Translations under genes and position numbers: made by a program
Assembly (NCBI RefSeq): GCF_024741795.1
Contig: NZ_CP102950.1
Location: 2,728,001-2,792,000, forward strand
Reading direction: 5' to 3'
Length of the DNA: 64,000 bases
Origin: Arthrobacter sp. CJ23
GTDB lineage: Bacteria > Actinomycetota > Actinomycetes > Actinomycetales > Micrococcaceae
Shown: piece by piece, positions 43,156 to 52,200 of the stretch
Layout: each line of letters begins with the position of its first letter
Numbering within the stretch: the stretch's first letter is position 1
The notes under the pieces: model-generated
Told to the model about the DNA's origin: nothing
Databases searched by the model: none
Seen by the model: only the letters and a program-made list of their open reading frames with translations

Positions 43156-45889
43156 GACGGCAATTCGCCGCCTGACTGAAGCACAAGCAGGAGCTCTGGG
43201 CTCCCTGAATAATGCTGAAACCTTAGCTCGCGCTCAGGCAGAGAAGACTCGCGCCCTTGCCCAAAGTGCCCGCGAGAGGTCCCACGCGGTGGCCCGAAAT
43301 AGGTCGGCCCAGTCGCTTACGGAGTACACCCTTACGGCGCGGGATGCTGTGGTGCTGACGCGACCAGCGGAGCCTTCCATTCTCGATGTTGCTAGCCACA
43401 TCGAGCTGGGACGCCTTCAATTGTCAGCCAGGAGCGTCGGCGTCAATTCGCCAATTGATTTGCCATGCGTTGTGCCGCTATTGGGCACGGCCAACTTGGT
43501 TTTTCGGATGGAGCGTTCGACCGGGACTGAATTGATTCGCGCTACTGTGCTGGCTGCGCTGAAGGGTACCGCTCCCGGCCAGCTTGACCTCATTGCTTAT
43601 GACCCGTTGTTGGCAGGTGTCTTAGCGCCTTTTGCAGCCCTTCGTGCTGGCAGCGAGGAGGCTGTGACCGTTCTCAGCCACCCCCGTGACTTAGAACCGT
43701 GCCTCACGCAGCTAACCGCAGACGTGCGCCGTATAGATGAGCTGCTCAGAGGCATTGACGAGACGCTGGTTGATTCTCGAGCACGACTTGGCTACCCGGT
43801 CGAGCGCTATCAAATCGTGGTGTTTACTGACTATCCAACCGGCGTCGACGAATCAACGCATCGACAGATCATGTCGCTCTGCAAGGCAGGTCCGGCAGCA
43901 GGGATCTCATTCATCTTCCATAGCGATCCTCGAAGCGATAAGCCGTCCTGGTGGAACGAGGCAGAACTAGCGAAAAATGGAAACGTTCTTGCCTCAATAT
44001 CTAGCGATGTCCGATGGCAGGCGCATCCAGACTTCAACGTTGTGCCGACGACGGCTGATCCTGCGCTCATTGTTCGCGACGTTAACCAGATTGCCCTGGC
44101 GGCCAGCCAGTCGAAGATTCCCGCAATTCCGTTCGACGATGTCCAACAGACGGAGACAACCTGGGGGGAATCGAGTCGTGACGGGCTTAGGTTCGCAGTA
44201 GGCCGCTCTGGCTACGAGACCGTCGACGTCGTTTTAGGCGACGCGGATACTCAGCGCCACAACGCGCTCATAACCGGCGCGGTTGGCCAAGGGAAGTCGA
44301 ACCTTCTCAAAGTAATCATCTACAGCCTCTGCCAGCGATACTCGCCCGATGAGCTTGAGCTATACCTGCTTGATTTCAAAGAAGGCGTTACGCTCTACCC
44401 GCTTGCGGCTACCGCTGATTCCCCAGACTTCCTACCTCAGGCACGAGTACTCGGGCTGGAGAGCGACCGTGACTTCGGGTTAGCCGTGCTCCGCCGCATT
44501 GAAAGTGAGTTCGCCCGCCGAGCAAAGCTGTTTAGACCCTACGGCGACGACATAGCCAAATATCGTTCAGCGGTGCCAAGTGACCGAATGCCCCGAATAG
44601 TCGTCATGATCGACGAGTTTCATTTGCTTTTCGATCCTGCGGACGAAATTGCAGATGAAGCGGCCCGGTTGCTCGAAGCAATCGCCCGACGCGGCAGGTC
44701 CTATGGAGTACACCTCATACTCGCATCCCAAACGATCTCGGGGATTTCCGCACTCCTCTCGCGCGAACAAGGACTGTTTGCTCAGTTCCCGATCCGCATA
44801 GCACTGAAGAACAACAGGGCCGAATCGTTCGTGGCCCTCAGCCAAGGAAATGATGCGGCGGCGCGCGTACGACTTCGCGGCCAGGCAGTACTCAACCTTA
44901 ACTACGGCGAACGCGACGCGAACCAGTCCGTCTCGATTGCAAGCGCAGACGATAAAAGGATCAATGAACTTCGTCGGCACTGGTGGCATATTTCCAAAGG
45001 AACTATCGCCCCACCACATGTCTTCGATGGGGGTCAACAAGTCAGGCCATCGTGGGCGACTACCGCCATCCAACAGTTGCGCGACCGTCGACGGGCGACC
45101 GGCAATGCCCCGGCAGCCGTTTTGGGGTTGCCACTTGACGTATGGCAGCAGCCAAGAGCCATTACCCTCGATGCCTCACCTGGCCGCAATCTTGCGGTGA
45201 TTGGGGCAGGGGAGGATGCCAGCGAGGCAGGCGACCAGGACGGCGGGACCAACTGCGCGATAGGCGTTCTGCATACGGCGGCGCTTTCACTCGCCTTGCA
45301 GCACCCTCAAGGCGACGCTGAATTCGTGAGTCTAGACCTACTTGATGGGGCCACGGCCGAACGCAACAATCAAAAGGACTGGGAGATGCTCATGGAGCGT
45401 CTCGGCTTCCCAATCCGCACCATCTCGCGAAGCGATTTTGTCGAGTATCTCCAGGAATGCGCGGGAGAGCTTACTGTTCGCGAAGATGGCGCGCCGACGA
45501 AGTACTTGATTGGCTTTGCCCTTGACAGGGCCGGCGACCTCGAAGCTCCCGACATGTTCGCAAACCGCCCCGTTGAAAACCTCCAACGCATCCTTCGAGA
45601 AGGACCGACGTTGTCAGTACACATGCTGGGTTGGTGGTCGAATGCTTCCTCGCTCAAGTCCCACTTGGGATTTGGTGGCGACGGATTCATCGATGCGCTA
45701 CTGATGCTTCGCGTTGATCAGGCCACGGTTCAGTCCTTCCTTGGGCCATTTGTGAAATGGGGTATGTCTCGAAATCGAGGGCTATTGGCTGATAGGACGC
45801 AGTTGCCCGAACCAGCCATCTTGGTCCCGTTTGCGCCGGTTTGCCGACAAGACGCGGAAGCGTTCCTCCGCATGGATTGGGACGCTTGA
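43142..45889 (+). CDS. FtsK/SpoIIIE-type ATPase of the chaperone module
   Basis: 915 residues. The N-terminal about 60 residues are coiled-coil-like. The ATPase core has Walker A TGAVGQGKSN at about 378-387 and Walker B RIVVMIDEFHLLFD at about 485-498, with ARRGRSYGVHLILASQT behind it, as in FtsK/EccC ATPases. A second, degenerate ATPase-like region follows (about 650-900: GLPLDVWQQPRAITLDASPGRN). No membrane helix is visible, unlike EccC. It likely drives toxin or substrate movement in the module, acting with the Hsp70 team. Confidence 0.82.
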   Translation: MPDIETAIRRLTEAQAGALGSLNNAETLARAQAEKTRALAQSARERSHAVARNRSAQSLTEYTLTARDAVVLTRPAEPSILDVASHIELGRLQLSARSVGVNSPIDLPCVVPLLGTANLVFRMERSTGTELIRATVLAALKGTAPGQLDLIAYDPLLAGVLAPFAALRAGSEEAVTVLSHPRDLEPCLTQLTADVRRIDELLRGIDETLVDSRARLGYPVERYQIVVFTDYPTGVDESTHRQIMSLCKAGPAAGISFIFHSDPRSDKPSWWNEAELAKNGNVLASISSDVRWQAHPDFNVVPTTADPALIVRDVNQIALAASQSKIPAIPFDDVQQTETTWGESSRDGLRFAVGRSGYETVDVVLGDADTQRHNALITGAVGQGKSNLLKVIIYSLCQRYSPDELELYLLDFKEGVTLYPLAATADSPDFLPQARVLGLESDRDFGLAVLRRIESEFARRAKLFRPYGDDIAKYRSAVPSDRMPRIVVMIDEFHLLFDPADEIADEAARLLEAIARRGRSYGVHLILASQTISGISALLSREQGLFAQFPIRIALKNNRAESFVALSQGNDAAARVRLRGQAVLNLNYGERDANQSVSIASADDKRINELRRHWWHISKGTIAPPHVFDGGQQVRPSWATTAIQQLRDRRRATGNAPAAVLGLPLDVWQQPRAITLDASPGRNLAVIGAGEDASEAGDQDGGTNCAIGVLHTAALSLALQHPQGDAEFVSLDLLDGATAERNNQKDWEMLMERLGFPIRTISRSDFVEYLQECAGELTVREDGAPTKYLIGFALDRAGDLEAPDMFANRPVENLQRILREGPTLSVHMLGWWSNASSLKSHLGFGGDGFIDALLMLRVDQATVQSFLGPFVKWGMSRNRGLLADRTQLPEPAILVPFAPVCRQDAEAFLRMDWDA

Positions 45890-45890
45890 C

Positions 45891-46499
45891 ATGAGCGACC
45901 GAAACGAGCCGAACAGCGGCAGTGAATACTCGCGATACGAAGAAGCCCTTCGAAGCCTCAGCGCCCTACCGAGGGAACTGAAGACGGCAATCCAAGCAGC
46001 AGACCAAGCATGCCGCGAATCGACTGCGGCCGCTGAAACGGTACTTGAAGCCGAACTCGACCGCGTCTCCCGACTACGCCGATCAATTCAATCTCGCTAC
46101 TCAGCTGTCGCGGCCGAACTTACACGAGACGGTGTGCCGATGCCTCGTGAAATTCGACCTGACAAAGGGCACTCTACGGCCAACGGACTCGCAGGAGCCC
46201 TCGCAGAACAGCAGAGGGCAACCCAGGACGTCGGCGATTGCCTGCGGGTTCTTCAAAGCAGACGCCAACAGAAGTCCCAGCACGAACAGAGTCAGGCGCA
46301 GGCCGGAGCCAACGCTTCAGAAGCACTTCGGCGCCGCCGTGAACTTGAACAGCAGGCCCTCACCGCCCAACGTGCTGAAGCGCAACAACACCAGGCACAT
46401 GCATTGGCCGCACGAAAGCGTCGCCGAGCTATCGTCCTCGTCGTTGTGGCGACTGCCATCTGCGCTGTCACAGTCGTGCTGCTGACAAATATTCGATGA
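45891..46499 (+). CDS. Coiled-coil protein with C-terminal membrane anchor
   Basis: 202 residues. Almost entirely helical: about 15-165 form a charged coiled coil (Ala, Glu, Gln, Arg; RRRRELEQQALTAQRAEAQ), and the C terminus is a single hydrophobic helix (RAIVLVVVATAICAVTVVLL) with three residues beyond. It begins one base after the FtsK-like stop. A tail-anchored structural part of the complex is likely. Confidence 0.6.
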   Translation: MSDRNEPNSGSEYSRYEEALRSLSALPRELKTAIQAADQACRESTAAAETVLEAELDRVSRLRRSIQSRYSAVAAELTRDGVPMPREIRPDKGHSTANGLAGALAEQQRATQDVGDCLRVLQSRRQQKSQHEQSQAQAGANASEALRRRRELEQQALTAQRAEAQQHQAHALAARKRRRAIVLVVVATAICAVTVVLLTNIR

Positions 46500-46536
46500 C
46501 CCTCAATATCCAATAGAGACACAAAGGAACATAGAC

Positions 46537-46797
46537 ATGTCGCAACTTGCAAACGTCAAACAACAGCTGGCGAGCATCGGGAATGATGCGAAGACGACGG
46601 CGGCTGGCCTTGCCGGATTCAAATCCAAATTCTCGAGAGCCATCGCTCAAGTCCAGGCCGCGGTAGGTGGCAGTGCCCAAGGCGTCGACCGTGAAATGGT
46701 TCAGACGTTCCGAGCCGCCGAGAAACAAGTGGATGCAGCCATCGCTGCGCTTCAACAAGCAGAACGAGCCGTCACGAAGTTCGCATCGTCACTGTAG
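46537..46797 (+). CDS. Small helical secreted-type protein (WXG100-size)
   Basis: 86 residues of two helices around a turn (SQLANVKQQLASIGNDAKTT, then REMVQTFRAAEKQVDAAIAA), with no Trp-x-Gly but the size and helix-hairpin layout of WXG100/ESAT-6 proteins. It directly precedes a toxin gene, which in type VII systems is the usual place for a small partner. Likely an export partner or substrate. Confidence 0.5.
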   Translation: MSQLANVKQQLASIGNDAKTTAAGLAGFKSKFSRAIAQVQAAVGGSAQGVDREMVQTFRAAEKQVDAAIAALQQAERAVTKFASSL

Positions 46798-46806
46798 GAC
46801 GCGACT

Positions 46807-47562
46807 ATGAGCAGCATCCTCGTTGAAGCTTGCGGGTCACTCCATGCAACCGGCAGGGAAGCACGGGGAGTCGCAAGCCACTTGCACAGAACTGCCGTGG
46901 ATCTCGCCGGCGCATTCACTCGTGCCAGTGCCGTCATAGGTACAACCAGTCACCCGGCACCACGGCAAGCATTAGCCGCGCTGCAAAACGCCTCAAAAGC
47001 AGCTGAACTGGCATCAGTACTTCTCGACCGCGCAGCCCAGCGAGGGGATGATTTCGTTGCCCGGACGCTAGGGAATACGCTCGACGCCCGCCCGCTTGGT
47101 GAAAGTTCGCCGCTAGCCCCCGAGACGAGGGCCGTTCAGTCGATCGCTGACGTCAGGGGCTGGCTGGAGTCGATCAATCCTGGATATTCAGGTGATCCGT
47201 TCGATCCGAGATCTTCCAACTGTGGATCGTGTGCACTTGCCGTTTTCAACAGACTTGATGGCAGCCCGGCTGCAGCTGCAGAGGCTTCAAGCCTCTCAAT
47301 TGAGGAAGTAGAGAAAGCAACCGGGCGGAAACAGACACCGATGACTTCGTCAGAAATTCGCGAACATCTCGTTCGACAAGTACCCGGGTCGCACGCCATT
47401 GTCGGCATTGACAGATTGTTCGGTCCTGGGCATTGGTTCAACGCCTATTTCGATGGGAATGAGGTCGTCGCATTAGATGGTCAGACGGGCACAATCCACG
47501 GATGGCCGCCTGACTACGGAAGTCCGAAAAATCCAGTCGTATATTGGGACGTAGGAGTATGA
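46807..47562 (+). CDS. Polymorphic toxin with papain-fold (Tox-PL) C terminus
   Basis: 251 residues. The first ~115 residues are an Ala-rich helical export/targeting domain similar in style to the small helical neighbours. Residues 115-251 match the papain-fold toxin 1 domain (PF15644): FDPRSSNCGSCALAVF with Cys139 and Cys142, GPGHWFNAYFDG with His209, and VVALDGQTG with Asp224. This is a cysteine-peptidase or deamidase/transglutaminase-like toxin. A probable immunity gene is next, 4 bp downstream. No RHS or LXG repeat is present. Confidence 0.8.
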   Translation: MSSILVEACGSLHATGREARGVASHLHRTAVDLAGAFTRASAVIGTTSHPAPRQALAALQNASKAAELASVLLDRAAQRGDDFVARTLGNTLDARPLGESSPLAPETRAVQSIADVRGWLESINPGYSGDPFDPRSSNCGSCALAVFNRLDGSPAAAAEASSLSIEEVEKATGRKQTPMTSSEIREHLVRQVPGSHAIVGIDRLFGPGHWFNAYFDGNEVVALDGQTGTIHGWPPDYGSPKNPVVYWDVGV

Positions 47563-47566
47563 AATC

Positions 47567-47827
47567 ATGAATGAACGTGGTGTTTTCAACACGGACAAAC
47601 TCATTGCACAAGCCGCTGCATTCTTAGGGATTTCGATTGAGGAAGCCGGAAATTGCCGTCGCGATCTACCGGAACTCCATGCCCTATACGTGTGGAAACC
47701 GGGGCGCGGTGGCGGTTCTCTCATCATAGGTAGTGATGGAACGTACCTGTTTGCCAACTCGTCCGTCTCCTTAGATCAGCACTTGGCGGCGTTTGAATCG
47801 GGGAAGCGCACACAGCAGAGCACCTAG
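47567..47827 (+). CDS. Probable immunity protein to the papain-fold toxin
   Basis: 86 residues, mixed helix/strand, with AQAAAFLGISIEEAGNCRRDL and GGGSLIIGSDGTYLFANSS. No family is recognised, but its position 4 bp behind the toxin stop and its size are typical of cognate immunity genes. ATG at 47567. Confidence 0.5.
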   Translation: MNERGVFNTDKLIAQAAAFLGISIEEAGNCRRDLPELHALYVWKPGRGGGSLIIGSDGTYLFANSSVSLDQHLAAFESGKRTQQST

Positions 47828-48005
47828 TGACTGACCGGGGCGCCGGATCAATTCCGACACAACTTGCAACGGCACCACTGCGGAACTTCATCGGGTGGGT
47901 ATTTCCCGCGCGGCGATCAATATGTTGTCCACCATAACTCCGAACAGTTTCTCTATTTTTATTGAGCAACTGACGGCCGGAGAAGCACACACTAAGTGAG
48001 GGTTC

Positions 48006-48842
48006 ATGGCTAACGAGCAAGTACATGATTCATTGGAGGGTCTTGAAGAAAGTGAAATTCTTCGTCAGCCTGGAAATGAATCCAGCCTGAGGCTACTCAT
48101 TGCAGGAGCCTGCATTGTCCTGACAGTATTAGCCAGCGTATGCAAGTTCTATATCGAATCCCCTGGGGCGATTTACATAATCCTGGCAAGCACGGTCGTT
48201 CTCAATGTAATTGGCTGGATCCTGTGGAAGAAGCTTGCGCGCCTTGCGTGGCTTAGCATGATCCCCGCGGCTATTGCATGGTTCATGCTAATTGCATCCT
48301 GGATCTACGGAATAGCGTTCATATTTGACCGGCACAGCCGCGACACATTTGCGATGATTCAAGCGAATCCCGAGTACTTCAAGTCATCAAACCTTGTGGC
48401 TGATTCGGTCTTCTACTTGATCATCGTCGTGGTATTCTCTGCCGCCCTCATCCTTGTCGCCGCAGGCCTGCACTGGCTGAGCACCCGACCAGCCAAAGCG
48501 ACTGAGCCAGCAAAGGGGCCACTTGAACTGCGGCCGCGTATGCTCATGAAGCAAGTAGGCACGGCGAACGATGGCTCTCCTATATTTGAAGCAATAGGCT
48601 CTGGCCACCCAACGACCACGCCCGCCGGGGCGGGACAAAACATCATGGCAGTTCTCGCCTTGGTTTTTGGCGTGCTAGGCGGGATTGTCGCAATCCCGTT
48701 CGGACACATAGGGCTCAGTCAGATAAAGCGCAGCGGTGAACGGGGAAGGAGTTTGGCCGTTGCGGGACTTGTTCTTGGCTACACATGGCTGGCAGCGGTG
48801 GCCATCTATGCGGTGGTTATCGTCGTCCTCCTCCGGCTATGA
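48006..48842 (+). CDS. Membrane protein with C-terminal DUF4190
   Basis: 278 residues. Four or so membrane helices in the first ~160 residues (LLIAGACIVLTVLASVC, AIYIILASTVVLNVIGWIL, LSMIPAAIAWFMLIAS, DSVFYLIIVVVFSAALILVA), a cytosolic linker, then DUF4190 helices (NIMAVLALVFGVLGGIVAIPF then GRSLAVAGLVLGYTWL). DUF4190 is often found in secretion-related actinobacterial loci. It closes the plus-strand module. The stop overlaps the edge of an ISL3 fragment region. Confidence 0.7.
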   Translation: MANEQVHDSLEGLEESEILRQPGNESSLRLLIAGACIVLTVLASVCKFYIESPGAIYIILASTVVLNVIGWILWKKLARLAWLSMIPAAIAWFMLIASWIYGIAFIFDRHSRDTFAMIQANPEYFKSSNLVADSVFYLIIVVVFSAALILVAAGLHWLSTRPAKATEPAKGPLELRPRMLMKQVGTANDGSPIFEAIGSGHPTTTPAGAGQNIMAVLALVFGVLGGIVAIPFGHIGLSQIKRSGERGRSLAVAGLVLGYTWLAAVAIYAVVIVVLLRL

Positions 48843-48911
48843 TCTCTGCTGCCGGTACCCGAAGTCATCGGGGTCGCGAATTACCGAGACGAGACCACAC
48901 CCTAAGGGGCT

Positions 48912-49021
48912 GCGCGTGCCGATCACCCCGCACGACGGGCAGCCGGTCTCGGCAGTGCATTCCACCAGGATCCGGCGCTGCCCGAACGTGAGCACCACGG
49001 TGTCGATGGCGCGGTAGTCGG
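48912..49021 (-). mobile_element. ISL3-family transposase 5-prime fragment
   Basis: On the minus strand, LPDYRAIDTVVLTFGQRR and ETGCPSCGVIGTR match the N-terminal zinc-ribbon region of ISL3 transposases. The similarity ends at about 48915, and the text after it is unrelated. Only the first ~36 residues of the transposase remain. Confidence 0.55.
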
Positions 49022-49025
49022 GGAG

Positions 49026-49898
49026 GTTCGGCAAAGACAAAGACGCCCGCGAAGATGAACGTATTGGGCGACTCCTGGAAGAGTCTGCCCCAAGGTTCCG
49101 TGATGCCGTTGTCCGCAGTTTCGCTGTCGAGAGCGAAGACCCCAAGAGAGTAGCCACTCCCGAACTACTCGACAGTGTCGCCGGCAACGTCCTCGCCATG
49201 AGGCTCGGCGAGCCTTCGCCGAAGAGGTCTATGCCGACATTCGGGACCAGGCTATCCGCGCCCCTGAAAGATGGCATGACGTTGACGTCGACATCCGTCT
49301 CTCATCCATAGATGAGAGGAGCGCCGCTGGTGCTCCTCGATCCATCGTTACCGTGAAATGGGAATACACCGTCATACCTAGCCATGAGGTGCAGCGCTTT
49401 GCCTGCGTCTCTGACCGCGATGAATTCGGTGAGCTCGTGAGCGAGATCCCATCTACGGCCACCTGGTACCTGGTCCCTCGGCCAGGCTTTGATGCAGCCA
49501 AGAAAGGAGCCTTCGAACTCGTCCAGTACACGATCGAGGGCATCGAACGGCTGATCCGCCGCACTGAACGCAAAACCGGCCAGACCTACAGCGTCAGTCT
49601 CGGCCACGAAAGCGTCGCAGCCGGAAAGCCCGTGCGGATCTCTTACACCTACAAAACGATCACGCAGAGGGCCGGCCATCTCCTGCATTTCGATATCGAC
49701 CAGCCGACTAAGGGCATGAGCGTCACGCCCGACTACAGCGACAGCGACATCAGCAGAGTCAGCGTCCTTGACCTCATTGCAAGCACCAAGCATGCGCAGA
49801 TCGAGCGGACACCGGTCACCGTCCCTGGCAAATTCGTCACGTTGAGCTTTGACTGGCGGGTTTTCCCTCGAACCGGCATCGCCTTCGTCTGGACCTAG
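49026..49898 (+). pseudogene. 5-prime-truncated, frameshifted gene of unknown function
   Basis: The plus strand reads GKDKDAREDERIGRLLEESAPRFRD up to VLAMRLGEP at about 49213, where the frame must shift by one base to continue with AFAEEVYADIRDQAIRAPERWHDVDVDIRLSS and then KWEYTVIPSHEVQRFAC to the stop at 49898. The continuing sequence is well formed and ends RTGIAFVWT. There is no start codon before 49026 because an ISL3 fragment abuts it. The last ~200 bp are also present as a decayed copy at 51690-51906. The intact gene would encode about 290 residues; function unknown. Confidence 0.6.
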
Positions 49899-49917
49899 AG
49901 TCCGAGCACAGCACAAG

Positions 49918-50562
49918 CTAACGTCGAGATCTCCACGTATTCCACCCCGGGGTCGCCTCATCGAGAGACATCCGCCGCGTGTCAGCCAACGTGCCTTGAG
50001 AAACCCTCTGCCGCTGTACATGCAGCCAAATCCCCAAAGAGCGCTCGGCTTCATTTACATAAGTCTTGCAGGACGGCCAGCGTTGCTGCTCCGACCAGTA
50101 CGCGACAAGATGCTGTACTCGCAAGTCCCATGCCGCAGCGTTGCGAAAGACTATGGAGAACTCCTGCCACCGGCCGATGGCATCTAACGACTTCCTCTGG
50201 GCAGCCATGAGCATGCCACGTCGGGCTGCCGTCCGTTGAGCGCTGACCCACCGCGCAATGGCTCGCTCCGCTGCTTCAGCGCTTGCAGACGATGGGGTGC
50301 GGCCCTCCCTAGACATAAAGTCAGCCAGTTCGTCACGTCGCCCAAGCCACAGGGGCGTTAGCCCGGTATCTTCCTGGGTGGGAGTAGGCCGACTTACCAA
50401 GTGCTCCTGCTCCACAGATACATCCCGACGCTTTGACCATCCAATGGCCCGGTTTACGTCCTGTTTTGGGACGGAGCACAAGTCGGCTATCTGCGTTTGG
50501 GTGAGACCTCGCCGATACATGAGTTCCCACTCCTCGCGGCTCTCGAAGCGCTGCTCAGTCAT
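49918..50562 (-). CDS. Helicase-associated (HA) domain protein
   Basis: 214 residues. HA-domain repeats can be read: LADFMSREGRTPS...ERAIARWVSAQRTAARRGML and LVAYWSEQQRWPSCKTYVNEAERSLGIWLHVQRQR, with the Trp and RxL positions conserved. N-terminal residues include RGLTQTQIADLCSVPKQDVNRAI, a helix-turn-helix. HA domains are found in proteins of actinobacterial mobile elements. The start ATG at 50562 lies 8 bp inside the excisionase-like gene, so translation is coupled. Similar HA DNA is found at 52126-52200. Confidence 0.7.
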   Translation of the reverse strand: MTEQRFESREEWELMYRRGLTQTQIADLCSVPKQDVNRAIGWSKRRDVSVEQEHLVSRPTPTQEDTGLTPLWLGRRDELADFMSREGRTPSSASAEAAERAIARWVSAQRTAARRGMLMAAQRKSLDAIGRWQEFSIVFRNAAAWDLRVQHLVAYWSEQQRWPSCKTYVNEAERSLGIWLHVQRQRVSQGTLADTRRMSLDEATPGWNTWRSRR

Positions 50563-50809
50563 CTTCCCCGGGCAATGAATCGTCGATCTCCCCGGCGGCA
50601 ATACGCGCAGCGGTCTTCCGGTAGGCCTCGTCAAGATAAGCATGGATATCGTCAAGACTCGTTCGCCAAGTGTTTCGGCCGCCGATTTGAACGCCCCGCA
50701 GCTCGCCGGACTTCAGGAGACCTCGAACGAGGGGCCTCCCGACATTTAGGTACTCAGCCGCCTGATCTACCGTAAGGAATCGTGAGGGCTGCGGCTTCTG
50801 ATCAGACAT
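50555..50809 (-). CDS. Excisionase-family HTH protein
   Basis: 84 residues. FLTVDQAAEYLNVGRPLVRGLLKSGEL is the MerR-like/HTH_17 winged helix of excisionase-family proteins, followed by GGRNTWRTSLDDIHAYLDEAY and an acidic tail. Could act as a recombination directionality factor or a small regulator. It overlaps the HA-domain gene by 8 bp. Confidence 0.75.
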   Translation of the reverse strand: MSDQKPQPSRFLTVDQAAEYLNVGRPLVRGLLKSGELRGVQIGGRNTWRTSLDDIHAYLDEAYRKTAARIAAGEIDDSLPGEDD

Positions 50810-51026
50810 AGGAATATGCTATGCGGAAGGTCCACCGGTTCGCGCATCGCCTCTTATGCTGGGTGACCCGCGGAAGGAGGAACTGCATATCTGCTGATCT
50901 ATGACCAAGGTCCATTTTGTAAGCGCACTGTTTACGGCGAATGTGAGGCACTCCCGCGCCGGCGCACGCTGAACGAGCTGGAAACATGCCGGGTGTCTCA
51001 ACGCCGGCGACGGGATTACCAGGAGG

Positions 51027-51365
51027 CTAGTGAGCAGCCTCGTATGAATCGATGATCGTCTGTGCGACGCGGCCTCGAGCATTGACCTTGTGTCCGTTCT
51101 CTGCCGCCCATGCACGGATCCTGGCCAGGCGTTCTTTGTCCGATCCACGATTGGTGGCAGGCACGCGCGGCTCGCTTCCAGTGACCTTTCGGCCGGCTTT
51201 TGCGTACTTGGCGAGCGTCTCGTGGAACTGTTCGGCGTTCTCGGCAGAGAAATCAATTTCGAAGTTGGTCCCACCGTAAGTGAAGCGAACACTCTCGCCA
51301 GTTCCTTCGGGAATGGGTTCTCCGGTCAAGTCATCGACCAGTCTGTAAATTACTTGCTTCGCCAT
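51027..51365 (-). CDS. lsr2: Lsr2-type nucleoid-associated protein
   Basis: 112 residues. MAKQVIYRLVDDLTGEPI and VRFTYGGTNFEIDFSAENA form the N-terminal dimerisation domain, and IRAWAAENGHKVNARGRVAQTIIDSYEAA is the C-terminal DNA-binding domain with the RGR AT-hook-like motif. Lsr2 silences AT-rich foreign DNA in actinobacteria. Carriage of its own Lsr2 next to a toxin/secretion module suggests control of that module, but this is inference. Confidence 0.88.
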   Translation of the reverse strand: MAKQVIYRLVDDLTGEPIPEGTGESVRFTYGGTNFEIDFSAENAEQFHETLAKYAKAGRKVTGSEPRVPATNRGSDKERLARIRAWAAENGHKVNARGRVAQTIIDSYEAAH

Positions 51366-51689
51366 ATCAGCTCCTGCTTGAGATCTGAGTTGGTTCCTTA
51401 GCCCCCATTGACCGAGAGCCGACTATACAGGTAGATGGCGAGGCAGATCCAACGATCCATTCGCGGAGTCTCAACCAGGCCCCGTCAGCATGAATCTAGC
51501 AGGAGTAGCAATATGTATTGTCTACGAATCGATCAGGTTCAACGTGCTGTCTGCCCGATGAGATCATTCGCTGAGTGAAATATCTCCGGTCAAGGGGAAG
51601 AGGGTACCTGCACTACAGGTTCGGATCCGACCGAAATTGCAGCTGTGGTATCGGTCAGATTTTCCACAGCCGAGAGAGGGAAAGCAAAT
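51366..51689. other. Upstream region of lsr2; no gene seen
   Basis: An AT-containing interval that should hold the lsr2 promoter; no consensus elements stand out, and no frame in it is convincing. Confidence 0.4.
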
Positions 51690-51906
51690 GTCAAGATTCA
51701 CCACGCCAGTCTGATACGTTCTACGGACCAGCCCGCAAGAGGCATGAGCGTAACGCTCGACTATCAGGCTCAAAGTCCTTGACCTCATCGGATGTACCCA
51801 AGCCCGCTCGAATTGAGCGCACACCCGTCACAGCCCGTAAAAGTCCATCACGTTGAGCCCTCACGGGTGGGCTTTCCCTCGATCCGGCGTCGCCTTCGAG
51901 TGGACC
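51690..51906 (+). pseudogene. Decayed second copy of the 3-prime end of the 49026-49898 gene
   Basis: The text GACCAGCCCGCAAGAGGCATG at 51726 onwards follows the order of the 49700-49897 region (GACCAGCCGACTAAGGGCAT), including shared CTTGACCTCAT, CGCACACCCGTCAC and CCCTCGATCCGGCGTCGCC-like blocks and the GGACCT end. Base changes and gaps make it a decayed relic. It stops just where an ISL3 fragment begins. Confidence 0.6.
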
Positions 51907-51914
51907 TTAGAGTG

Positions 51915-52129
51915 GCACTTGGAACATCCGGTGGGGATCGGGATGTGAGTCCGCCGGCGGCGAGGAGCATTCTGAGGCGGTAGGTGTTGTAGTTTCGGTA
52001 GCCGCGGGCGAGTCGGCGATGGAATTCGATGATGCCCCTGATGGCTTCGGTGCCGCCGTTGTTGGCGCGGTTGGAGGTGAAGTAGGCCAGGAACCCTTGT
52101 CGCCAGCGCCGTAGAGTCCGGCCACCCAT
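51915..52129 (-). mobile_element. ISL3-family transposase 3-prime fragment
   Basis: The minus strand encodes WRQGFLAYFTSNRANNGGTE and GIIEFHRRLARGYRNYNTYRL, ending RMLLAAGG, which match the C-terminal DDE/RNase H end of ISL3 transposases. It lies between two parts of the duplicated region, which it splits. N-terminal and catalytic parts are missing. Confidence 0.65.
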
Positions 52130-52200
52130 AAGCCAATCAAAGAGCGCTCAGCTCATTTCCGCGGTTCTTGAAGGAAGGCCAACATTCGTGCTCCTAGCGC
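52126..52200 (-). repeat. Relic of the HA-domain gene (second copy)
   Basis: Positions about 52128-52200 (AGAGCGCTCAGCTC..., then AGGCCAAC..TGCTCC) match the 50022-50100 part of the HA-domain gene (AGAGCGCTCGGCTTC..., then CGGCCAGCGTTGCTGCTCC), in the same orientation and order. Together with 51690-51906 it makes up one decayed duplicate, separated by the ISL3 piece. Confidence 0.5.
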
